This document shows positions 7,102 through 14,113 of a DNA stretch of 17,187 nt, in pieces. A program made the position numbers and the translations under genes. The notes beneath the pieces were generated by a model. It ran no database searches. It worked only from the letters and a program-made list of their open reading frames with translations, and was not told where the DNA came from. Origin of the DNA: Planctomycetaceae bacterium (GTDB taxonomy: Bacteria > Planctomycetota > UBA1135 > GCA-002686595); the NCBI GenBank assembly GCA_013360535.1, contig JABWBL010000015.1:1-17187 (forward strand), read 5' to 3'. Position 1 is the first letter of the stretch. Every line of letters starts with the position of its first letter.

Positions 7102-7459
7102 CCGTAAGGAGGCGGCGGCGAGGCTCGACGGCGTGTTCGCGGCGCTCGGGGATCCGACGCGGCGGGCGGTGCTGGAGCGGCTGGCGCGCGGGGCGGCGAG
7201 CGTGAGTGAGCTCGCGCAACCCTTCGACATGGCGCTGCCGTCCTTCGTCAAGCACCTCGGCGTGCTCGAGGACTGCGGCCTGGTCCGCAGCCGCAAGGAA
7301 GGCCGTGTCCGCACGTGCGAGCTGAGCCCTCGCGCGCTCACCCTGGCCGAAGGCTGGCTCACGGCGCAGCGCACGCTCTGGGAGCGCCGCAGTGACGCCA
7401 TGGCGGCCTTCGCCGAAGAACTGCATCGAAAGGAAACCCGTGCAACGCGCCGACCCTGA
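7094..7459 (+). CDS. ArsR-family winged-helix repressor (SRPBCC-linked type)
   Basis: 121 residues from the ATG at 7094; the open frame extends upstream, but the family N-terminus begins here. The family pattern is clear: LDGVFAALGDPTRRAVLERL (11-30), SVSELAQPFDMALPSFVKHL (36-55, helix-turn-helix with recognition helix about 47-58), and GLVRSRKEGRVRTCELSP (62-79, wing). The metal-sensor signature ELCVCDL is absent, and the only cysteines are Cys61 and Cys75. This is therefore probably not an arsenic or cadmium sensor but the type paired with AHSA1/SRPBCC proteins. It likely represses its own operon through the palindrome at 7086-7101. Its 3' end overlaps the SRPBCC gene by 20 bases. Confidence 0.93.
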   Translation: MANRKEAAARLDGVFAALGDPTRRAVLERLARGAASVSELAQPFDMALPSFVKHLGVLEDCGLVRSRKEGRVRTCELSPRALTLAEGWLTAQRTLWERRSDAMAAFAEELHRKETRATRRP

Positions 7460-7925
7460 ACCCACCCACCCCGACGACCTCGTGATCTCGCGCCTCGTCA
7501 AGGCGCCGCGCCGCACCGTGTGGCGCACCTGGACCGAACCGAAGCTGCTCGTCGAGTGGTTCTGCCCCAAGCCGTGGACGACGGAGTTGAAGGCCTTCGA
7601 CCTTCGGCCTGGTGGCGGCTTCCACACGCTGATGCGCGGACCCGACGGCGGCGTGAGCGACAACCCCGGCTGTTTCCTCGAGATCGTGCAGCTCGAGCGG
7701 CTCGTCTTCACGACGCAGCTCGGGGCCGACTGGCGGCCGCAGACCTCCTGGATGCCACTGACCGCGGTGATCTCGCTCGCCGACGAAGGCGAACACACGC
7801 GCTACGTCGCGCGCGTCATGCACCCCGACCGCGCGACACGCGACCGGCACGAGGAGCTCGGCTTCTTCGAAGGCTGGAACACGTGCATCGCGCAGCTCGA
7901 GGAGTTCGCGCGTACGTTGCGTTGA
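7440..7925 (+). CDS. SRPBCC (AHSA1-like) family protein
   Basis: 161 residues from GTG 7440. AAGGA at 7430-7434 lies five bases upstream, which decides this start over an in-frame ATG at 7392 deep inside the ArsR gene. Typical AHSA1/START-like features are LVKAPRRTVWRTWTEPKLLVEWF (in part, 19-41), the FDLRPGGGFH turn (53-62), TWMPLTAVIS-type strands in the middle and the C-terminal helix GFFEGWNTCIAQLEEF (141-156). The fold forms a deep hydrophobic pocket for a small ligand; no ligand can be named. Together with the upstream ArsR gene it forms the common ArsR-SRPBCC pair, so it is probably induced when the repressor is released. It converges on the GH2 gene seven bases downstream. Confidence 0.92.
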   Translation: MQRADPEPTHPDDLVISRLVKAPRRTVWRTWTEPKLLVEWFCPKPWTTELKAFDLRPGGGFHTLMRGPDGGVSDNPGCFLEIVQLERLVFTTQLGADWRPQTSWMPLTAVISLADEGEHTRYVARVMHPDRATRDRHEELGFFEGWNTCIAQLEEFARTLR

Positions 7926-7932
7926 ACGCGAC
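7916..7932. terminator. Stem-loop with the SRPBCC stop codon in its loop
   Basis: GTTGCGT (7916-7922) pairs with ACGCGAC (7926-7932), seven pairs including one G-T. The loop TGA (7923-7925) is the SRPBCC stop codon. The complement of the GH2 stop (7933-7935) follows immediately. There is no T-tract. Confidence 0.4.
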
Positions 7933-10900
7933 TCAGTGCACGAGATCGCCGGTGGCGTCCGCGGGCCCGGTCGTGATGTAGACGGGCTTGTAGACGCCGC
8001 CGGAACCGACGTGGTCGACAACCCGCAGGACGAGCGAATGCCGCTCGCCGGCGCGTGCGCGGCCGGTGAGGTCGGTCGTGGTGCGCACGAGCCAGACGGT
8101 CTCGTTCGTCTCGGGGTTGCCGTGGCGCGCGAGCTCGCGGCCGTCGAGGTAGACGCGGTAGGAATCGTCGACGCCTTCGCACACGAGCGTGAGCGCATCC
8201 TCCTTCCAGTGCGCCGGCACCTCGAAGCTCGTGCGGTACCAGGCGACGCCGTCGCGGTGCTCGAAACCGACGTTTTCCCAGTGTTTTCCGGCCTCGATCG
8301 GCGCCCACTGGGCACCGGCGTGCTCGCCGCCGTCGAACCAGCCGTCCGCGACTCCACGGTCGGTCGGGTCGAAGGCGATCTGCCACTGCACGAGGTCGAG
8401 CGGCGCGGCGGAGAGCGCGCGTTCGAGGCGCGCGGCAAGTTCCGGCGGGACGCTCGCACGCGAATCCGGGCCCTTGGCGAGGTGCTCGAGCAGGCAGCTG
8501 AACACGTACTGCCCCGCCGGCGTCGAACGTTCGAGCGTCGACGCACCCAGACGCCCCTTGCCGTAGCGCGTGGTGAACGCGAACAGCCACGGGTTGACGT
8601 GCGCGATGTCGTGCGTGTCCCAGAAGCCGAGCAACGGATCGACATGGTCGAGCCACGCGTCGCCGTGCAGCACGGTACCGTTCTCGAGGTCGAAGCTCGA
8701 GAGCTCGATCAGGAAGTCTTGCGGGAGCTTGTCGTTGAGCGCGTGCGGCGGCGCGAACGGAGCACCCTTGAGGAACCAGATCGAGTCCGTGCGCAGGCTC
8801 CCCTTGCGATCGCCCGCGACGAGCAGCGCCCGGCCACCTTGCTTCACGAACTCGAGCGTCGCGGCGTCGAGCTTCTCGACCACGCGCACGGCATCCGCCG
8901 CGACGGTCGGCGCCTCAGGCAAGCGCCACAGTTTCCACGTGTTGCTCGTTGGATGCGCTCCACGCAGTTCCGCGCGCACTTCGAGCGGCGTCGGGCGTTC
9001 GACGGGCGGCAAGTCGAGCGACAGGCCCAAGCGCGACGAAACCTCGCCCGATTCGGCCTGAACAGCGGACTCCTGCTCGACTCCGAGCTCCGGCACCCGC
9101 ACGACGAGCGTTCCGGCGAGCCGCCCAAGGCCCGAATGCGCGACGCGCAGGCCGAGCGACTGCGGACCTGATCCGAGTGCGCGTGAGTCCCGGCGCACGC
9201 CAGGCTCGAGCGCGATCAGCGTGTCGCGGTGCCAGCTCCATTGCTCCGGCGTCCACTTGAGCTCGTCGAAGTCGTCGAAGAAGCCCATGCGTGCCTTGGT
9301 GAAGTCGCGCACGACCGAGAGCGTGTAGCCTGCGTCCGGAGCGCTCACCCGCAATCGCTCGATCTGGTACTTGCGGTTGCGCAGCGCAAATTCGAGCGAA
9401 ATCGGCCGCAGCGACGCCCGCGTCTCGGCGCCAAACAACCGCTCGAGCCGTTCCTCGAAGGCAAGTTGCGGCGCCAGCCCCCACGGCTGCCACCACAGCG
9501 GCTCGTCACCGTGCAACTTGTCCCAGCGCGCGAGATCCATCCACGTGTCCGCCGCGATGCACTCGCCCAGCACGAGCGGCTTGGGCTTGCGTGCGGCGAT
9601 GTGCTCGCGCATCTGCGCCAGCTTGCCCGGCCACCACGAGTTGTTGCCGTACGGGTGATCGTCGTAGAAGTCGTGCACGCGGTGCCACTCGATCCACGCG
9701 CTGTCGTCCACGACGAGCGCCTGCGGGGCGAGCTGCTTGCAGCGGTCGTAGAGCGCCTGGATCACGCTCAACTCCGCCGAGTGTCCGGTCTCGCACGTCA
9801 GGCTGCGCAGCGCGACCGAGACGTGGCTGCGGTCGTAACGATGGAACTCATCGTACTCGCGGCGCAGCTCCGCAAGGTGCTCGCCCGTGAGCGTCGGGTG
9901 CCACGTCGGGTACTCCTGCCAAACGATCAACCCGATTTCGTCGCACAGCTCGTACACGCACTCCGGCGGAACCCACAGGCAGGCCTTGAGCAGGTTGCAG
10001 CCGAGCGACTTGATGCTCTCGAGTTGCGTGCGCCAGTAGGCGCGATCTTCCGGCGGCGCGAAGTGCGGCGGCGAGTAACCCCAGTGCAACATCCCGCGCA
10101 GTTGCAGCGGGCGGCCGTTGAGCGTGATGCGCGTGCCGTCCGTGCGCAGGTCGCGGAAGCCGACGCGCTTGGGGAGCTGTCCGAGCTTGCGTTCGCCGCT
10201 GAGCAGCTCGAAGGCGACGGTGTAGAGCTCGGGCCGCTCCGGATCCCAGCGGCGCACGTCGTCGGGCACCTCGAGCTCCCCCACGAAGTTCCAGCGGCCC
10301 TCGTGACCCGTCACGGTGCCGATCTCGCGCGTGGCAAGTTCCTTCGCGTCCTCGAGCAGCGTGACCTTGAGCCGGAGCGGCTCGGCGAGGCTCGCTGCGA
10401 GCACGGGCACTTCGAAGCGCACGCGCGGGTGCTCCCCGGCGGCATCCCCGAACACGAACACCTGCTCCCGCTCGATCACCGGCCCGAAGTCCGCGCACAG
10501 CTCGACCGACCGCCAAAGTCCGCCAAAATGCGGCTGAATCACGGGCAAGAAGCCCTGAGTGTTGTGCCCGACCTTTTCGTCGACGCGCACCTCGAGCAAC
10601 GCGCTTCCATCGGCGAGCGCACGAGTTACGTCGACCGACCACGGGGTCCACGCGCCGAGGTGCGCGCCCACTTCGACACCGTCGGCGAACACGCGCGCGT
10701 GCGTCGCGGCGCCGTGGAAGAGCACGCGCACGGCCTCGGCCTCGCCCGAGCTCGCGAGCGCGATGCGGTACCACGCGACGCCGTCGAACTTCTCCCCGAG
10801 CACGTCCTCGAACGTCCCCGGCACCTTGACCTTGCGCCAACCTTCGGTCGGTCGCTCGCCAGCCACCGTCTCGACCGCGAGTTCCCAGCCTCGTTCGAGC

Positions 10901-10977
10901 GGCGAACGCTGCTGCGCGCCCGCCCAGCCCGCGAGTCCCACGATCGCCCACGCCACCACGTTTCGTCGCAGCTGCAT
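7933..10977 (-). CDS. Exported GH2-type glycoside hydrolase
   Basis: 1014 residues from the ATG at 10977; an in-frame GTG at 10980 immediately before it fits the TAGCAT box better and would add one residue. Signal peptide 1-21 (cleavage near GAQ). Domains: jelly-roll sugar-binding domain (about 25-165, DGVAWYR at 65-71), Ig-like domain (about 170-275), TIM barrel (about 280-580, with LNGRPLQLRGMLHWGYSP), beta domain (about 600-680), Rossmann-like glutamine-amidotransferase-type domain (about 685-835), and a second jelly-roll (about 870-1000, DGVAWYR again at 909-915). The acid/base candidate is Glu396 in SLTCETG and the nucleophile candidate Glu472 in LVLGEC. GH2 enzymes are retaining beta-galactosidases, mannosidases, glucuronidases and relatives; the substrate is unknown. 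Cys395 replaces the usual Asn before the acid/base Glu. Confidence 0.88.
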   Translation of the reverse strand: MQLRRNVVAWAIVGLAGWAGAQQRSPLERGWELAVETVAGERPTEGWRKVKVPGTFEDVLGEKFDGVAWYRIALASSGEAEAVRVLFHGAATHARVFADGVEVGAHLGAWTPWSVDVTRALADGSALLEVRVDEKVGHNTQGFLPVIQPHFGGLWRSVELCADFGPVIEREQVFVFGDAAGEHPRVRFEVPVLAASLAEPLRLKVTLLEDAKELATREIGTVTGHEGRWNFVGELEVPDDVRRWDPERPELYTVAFELLSGERKLGQLPKRVGFRDLRTDGTRITLNGRPLQLRGMLHWGYSPPHFAPPEDRAYWRTQLESIKSLGCNLLKACLWVPPECVYELCDEIGLIVWQEYPTWHPTLTGEHLAELRREYDEFHRYDRSHVSVALRSLTCETGHSAELSVIQALYDRCKQLAPQALVVDDSAWIEWHRVHDFYDDHPYGNNSWWPGKLAQMREHIAARKPKPLVLGECIAADTWMDLARWDKLHGDEPLWWQPWGLAPQLAFEERLERLFGAETRASLRPISLEFALRNRKYQIERLRVSAPDAGYTLSVVRDFTKARMGFFDDFDELKWTPEQWSWHRDTLIALEPGVRRDSRALGSGPQSLGLRVAHSGLGRLAGTLVVRVPELGVEQESAVQAESGEVSSRLGLSLDLPPVERPTPLEVRAELRGAHPTSNTWKLWRLPEAPTVAADAVRVVEKLDAATLEFVKQGGRALLVAGDRKGSLRTDSIWFLKGAPFAPPHALNDKLPQDFLIELSSFDLENGTVLHGDAWLDHVDPLLGFWDTHDIAHVNPWLFAFTTRYGKGRLGASTLERSTPAGQYVFSCLLEHLAKGPDSRASVPPELAARLERALSAAPLDLVQWQIAFDPTDRGVADGWFDGGEHAGAQWAPIEAGKHWENVGFEHRDGVAWYRTSFEVPAHWKEDALTLVCEGVDDSYRVYLDGRELARHGNPETNETVWLVRTTTDLTGRARAGERHSLVLRVVDHVGSGGVYKPVYITTGPADATGDLVH

Positions 10978-10987
10978 CACGTCGCCG

Positions 10988-10993
10988 ATGCTA
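10988..10993 (-). promoter_or_regulatory. Candidate -10 box (TAGCAT) for the GH2 gene
   Basis: On the minus strand TAGCAT is followed by seven bases and GTG (10980-10978), then the ATG at 10977. The seven-base spacing to GTG matches other units in the window and suggests the true first codon may be GTG. Confidence 0.42.
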
Positions 10994-11059
10994 GCGCGAC
11001 TCCCGGACGCGGAAGCTCCTGCGTTCCGCTCCGCGCGCACCCGACGCCGTGACCAAGTG

Positions 11060-11083
11060 CGAATTCGTTCCCGCCGGCCGGAA
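11060..11083. promoter_or_regulatory. Two adjacent palindromes in the GH2/lipoprotein divergent gap
   Basis: CGAATTCG (11060-11067) is immediately followed by TTCCCGCCGGCCGGAA (11068-11083; seven of eight pairs symmetric). They sit in the middle of the 187-base region between divergent starts, where a shared regulator could bind. Chance cannot be excluded. I see nothing else convincing in this gap. Confidence 0.25.
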
Positions 11084-11164
11084 AAGTCTGCCTCGCAGTC
11101 CCGCGCACGAATCGCGCGCGTCTGGGGTGCAAAGTCCGCGGAATCTCGATCCGATGCACTCGCC

Positions 11165-13936
11165 ATGACGATCCGCCGCTCCCCCCTGTCCGTCCGTTCC
11201 TCCTTGATCGTGCTGGCCCTGCTGCTGCCAAGCTGCGCCAGCTCGAACGGCACCTCCGGAACCCCGCCCACCGGCGCGAACTCGGCGGCCGCGCTCTCCA
11301 AGCTCGTGCGCGAAGCTGCACCGCTGGGAATCAAGCTCGGCCAACCGCCCTCGCCTGCGCTGCTCGCCCAGTTTGGGCCGAAGGACTGGGAGAAGGGCGA
11401 CTTCCAGCGCTGGAGCGCGTGCCTGCTCGCGCTGAACCCGTCGAGCGAGGTCTATCGCGTTCGTGCGCTCGGCGTCGATCCGACGCAGCCCGTCGCCGCG
11501 ATCGAGGTCACGACGGTTCTCGAGCGTTCGGTCGACCGCGAGAAGCTGCTCTCGGACGCGGGTGTCGCGCGCAAGGCGTGGGTCGGCGAATGGCGCGGCC
11601 TCTTCCGGCCCGTGAAGGGCGAGCTGTACGGAGACCACGTCTTCGGCGTGGGCGAGCGGCTCGACTGCTACGAGAGCACTCTCGACGGTGTCTGGCTGCT
11701 GATCGACGCAGCGGGCGCCTTCTACGGCTTCGTGCGCGCCAAGGATGCAACGCAACTCGAGCGGGCCGTGCTCACGAATACGCCACGGCAACTCGTGCGC
11801 GAGATCGAGCAGCGGCTCGCGCGGGGCGAGGTGGTCGAGGCGAGGGATCTGGCGTTGCGCTTCCAAGAGCGCGCCGGCGCCGGGATCGCGCCCGCGCTGC
11901 AGGCCGTCGAGGTCGCGTTTGCGGAGCGCAATGCGCAGCTTGGTGCTGAGGCCGCGACGGTGTTCGCGGAATGGAAGGCGCGTTTCGATGCGCGCGCCCA
12001 AGGCGAAGAACGAGCGTTGCGCGCGCTCTTGAGCGAGCTGAGCGACCTCTGCCATCGTTTCCAGCGCATCCCCGAGGCGGAAGGCTGGGGCGCCGTGGTG
12101 CGTGCGGAGCTTTCGGTTTTCGCAAGGGAACGCGCAGCCTCGGATCGTCTTGGCATGCACGCGAGCGTGTGGGGCGCCTACGCGGCCGACGGAGCTTTCA
12201 CACCGCAGGAGCTCGTGGTCGCGCTGAAGGCCGCCGATCGGATCGAGGAGCTCGCGAGTTCAAAAGCCGTCGAAGAGGGCTGGCGCAACCTGCTGCCCAG
12301 TTCCTTGCCTTCCCACGTACTGACCGCGATGCGCGCGCGAGTTCCCGGTGTGTTCGCCGAGCGGCTGCGGCGCGAGGTCGGAGCGCCCAACGAGGGTCCG
12401 GCCGTGCGCACGCTCGCGCTCGCGATGGCCGAGTCCGACACGACGGACCCGACGTACTACGCGCTGCAACGCATGAAGGACGCGCAGTCGCTCGACTCCG
12501 CATTCGCGAGGGTCTTCGATCGGCCCGAGATGATCGGGCACCTCTCGAACAAGCTCAGCTCCCCGCTCGAGGGCCTGAACGAGACGCCGAGCTGGATCCG
12601 GTTCCGCGCCCAGGTGCCGACGATCGTGCGCGCCGAGTTCGTGCGGCGCGCGGAGCAGGCGCGGGCGTGGGCGCTTCCCGCGACGGAGGCGATGAACTGG
12701 CTTTCGGCGGCGATGGTCTCGCGTACATCGTTCCCGGAGCCCGAGCGTCTCGTCGACGTCCTCAGGCAAGGCTCGCGCGATCCGGATCCGCTGGTCGCGA
12801 ACGCGCGCAACGCGCTCGCTCCGCTCGTCGCGCGTCACTACCCGCCGCTGCACGCGACGGTGGCGCACTTCGAGCGGCTGGAGCAACTCTTCCGGCGTCT
12901 GCCGATCGCGCGCTTCCCGGCGTTCTGGCAGCTCGGACTGCGCCTGGACAGCGTCGCGGAGCTGCGCGAGGCCGCGCGGCTCGCGGAGCGTGGCGCCGAC
13001 ATCCCGTGGATCCAGCTCGTTTCCGACGGCATCGAGAGATTGCGTGTCGCCGACGTGCCGAACGAGCCGGCACCCACGCCTCCCGACGTCTCGCTCGCGT
13101 GGCTGGGCTTCGACCTGCCGCCCGAGCTGCGCGACGAGAAGGCCTGGATCAACGCCGAGCAGGTCGCGATCGACGCGGAGGCGAAGCGCATCGCGGAACT
13201 CAAGGCCGCCCACGACCTCGCGTTCGCCGCGCACAAGGCGCGTCAGGACACCTTCAGGGCCTCGATGGAGGAACGCCTGAAGGCGGGCCAGAAGAACGCG
13301 CTGGAGAACGAGGCTCGCGACATGGACCTCGTGTCCGACCGCCTGCGCGAGGAGAACGAGGCGAACAACGTCGCCGTGCGGGCCTTCAATGCCCGCATCG
13401 TTCCGTTCAACGAGCGCGTCACGCGCTTCAACGACCGTTACTACTTCCTGCTCGGCGACAAGACGGCGCAGCTCGACACGCAACTCAACGACGCGCTCGC
13501 GCGCTGGCGGACGGAGCACGCGACGGCGCCTGTGGACGTCGCAGGCGATGCGCTGCGCGCGGACTGGACACGCAAGGAAGCGACGTTCGCGGCGGAGTGG
13601 TTCGACGCGGAGGACAGCCCGCTCCCCTACGACCTGCGTGCGCCCAAGCGGCCGAGCCAAGGGGCGGCGAATGCGCTCATCGCGGAGCTCGAGCGGTCGC
13701 TGTGGATGCAGGCGGGCGCGAAGGGCATCGGCGAGCAGCTCGGTCTCGCCATCGCACGCGACGTCGAGCTCTCCGGCACTGTACGGACAAGCCTGCGCGA
13801 GGCCCTGGCGACCTACCGGGGCCGCTTCGGCGCCGAGGCGCTACGGGCGCACCTGCTGACGGGCTGCAGCGCGGTCGAGCGCCTCAAGGTCGTGCCGGCG
13901 CTGCCACCCGACGTCCGCTCCGCCCTCGGCATCTGA
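11165..13936 (+). CDS. Large lipoprotein of unknown function with C-terminal coiled coil
   Basis: 923 residues from the ATG at 11165, chosen because it gives a lipoprotein signal (hydrophobic 14-22, LLPSC with Cys24); the open frame runs far upstream without homology. After an Ala/Ser/Thr/Pro linker the protein is largely alpha-helical and strongly charged. Residues about 100-180 look more beta-rich (VRALGVDPTQPVAAIEVTTV). Residues about 660-760 look like a long coiled coil (AEQVAIDAEAKRIAELKAAH, then repeated Glu/Lys/Arg heptad-like stretches). I do not recognise a family and find no catalytic motif. It lies directly upstream of the minor pilin operon, 177 bases away in the same direction, so it may be an assembly or anchoring factor for that system; this is inference from position only. 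Unlike other units it has no TANNNT box near the start. Confidence 0.82.
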   Translation: MTIRRSPLSVRSSLIVLALLLPSCASSNGTSGTPPTGANSAAALSKLVREAAPLGIKLGQPPSPALLAQFGPKDWEKGDFQRWSACLLALNPSSEVYRVRALGVDPTQPVAAIEVTTVLERSVDREKLLSDAGVARKAWVGEWRGLFRPVKGELYGDHVFGVGERLDCYESTLDGVWLLIDAAGAFYGFVRAKDATQLERAVLTNTPRQLVREIEQRLARGEVVEARDLALRFQERAGAGIAPALQAVEVAFAERNAQLGAEAATVFAEWKARFDARAQGEERALRALLSELSDLCHRFQRIPEAEGWGAVVRAELSVFARERAASDRLGMHASVWGAYAADGAFTPQELVVALKAADRIEELASSKAVEEGWRNLLPSSLPSHVLTAMRARVPGVFAERLRREVGAPNEGPAVRTLALAMAESDTTDPTYYALQRMKDAQSLDSAFARVFDRPEMIGHLSNKLSSPLEGLNETPSWIRFRAQVPTIVRAEFVRRAEQARAWALPATEAMNWLSAAMVSRTSFPEPERLVDVLRQGSRDPDPLVANARNALAPLVARHYPPLHATVAHFERLEQLFRRLPIARFPAFWQLGLRLDSVAELREAARLAERGADIPWIQLVSDGIERLRVADVPNEPAPTPPDVSLAWLGFDLPPELRDEKAWINAEQVAIDAEAKRIAELKAAHDLAFAAHKARQDTFRASMEERLKAGQKNALENEARDMDLVSDRLREENEANNVAVRAFNARIVPFNERVTRFNDRYYFLLGDKTAQLDTQLNDALARWRTEHATAPVDVAGDALRADWTRKEATFAAEWFDAEDSPLPYDLRAPKRPSQGAANALIAELERSLWMQAGAKGIGEQLGLAIARDVELSGTVRTSLREALATYRGRFGAEALRAHLLTGCSAVERLKVVPALPPDVRSALGI

Positions 13937-13957
13937 GGCTCCGGTAGCTCGGACCTC
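13935..13957 (+). terminator. Stem-loop starting in the stop codon of the 923-residue lipoprotein
   Basis: GAGG (13935-13938) pairs with CCTC (13954-13957). After a bulged C, TCCG (13940-13943) pairs with CGGA (13950-13953), closing the six-base loop GTAGCT. It starts within the TGA at 13934-13936. The following CCCC has no T-tract. It may separate this gene from the pilin operon. Confidence 0.4.
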
Positions 13958-14003
13958 CCCAATTGGAAATTCCTTCCGGCGTGCACGGTCCCCCGGCGCG
14001 GCG

Positions 14004-14026
14004 GAGAGAGGGGCGCGAACTCTCTC
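14004..14026 (+). other. Upstream hairpin in the pilin operon leader region
   Basis: GAGAGAG (14004-14010) and CTCTCTC (14020-14026) are perfectly complementary around a nine-base loop. It lies in the 177-base gap between the lipoprotein and pilin genes, 88 bases before the pilin ATG. Purine/pyrimidine-rich arms are unusual for this window. Confidence 0.35.
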
Positions 14027-14077
14027 GCGAGCGTTCGTGCAGTGCTGGCGAGCGCGGCTCCGAAACAGGGCGCAGGC

Positions 14078-14101
14078 CTCCCGCCCCGTTGGGCGCGGGA
14101 G
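14078..14101 (+). promoter_or_regulatory. Strong hairpin covering the Shine-Dalgarno of the first pilin gene
   Basis: Seven consecutive pairs join 14078-14084 (CTCCCGC) with 14095-14101 (GCGGGAG). After one C/C mismatch two more C-G pairs follow, with loop GTTG (14088-14091). The 3' arm contains GGGAG (14097-14101), the only plausible Shine-Dalgarno for the ATG at 14114, twelve bases away. Folding would bury it. No T-tract follows, so a terminator is less likely than translational control. Confidence 0.5.
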
Positions 14102-14113
14102 CGCGTCGTTCCC

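Noticed and set aside
7094..7459. Arsenic or cadmium sensing by the ArsR-type protein
   Set aside because: The ELCVCDL metal site is missing and the two cysteines are far apart. The partner gene is SRPBCC, not a metal pump or reductase.
9229..11052. 607-codon open frame on the + strand opposite the GH2 gene
   Set aside because: It is Arg/Ala/His-rich with no domain, and it mirrors a gene with clear GH2 domains. Long antisense frames are expected in GC-rich coding DNA.
12260..13660. 466-codon antisense frame inside the 923-residue lipoprotein gene
   Set aside because: It is a shadow frame rich in Arg/Val/Leu/Glu, with no signal or start context, whereas the + frame has a lipoprotein signal.
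13937..14113. Sigma-54 promoter for the pilin operon
   Set aside because: I found no TGGCAC-N5-TTGC-like pair with correct spacing in the gap. AATTGGAAATTCC only looks AT-rich.
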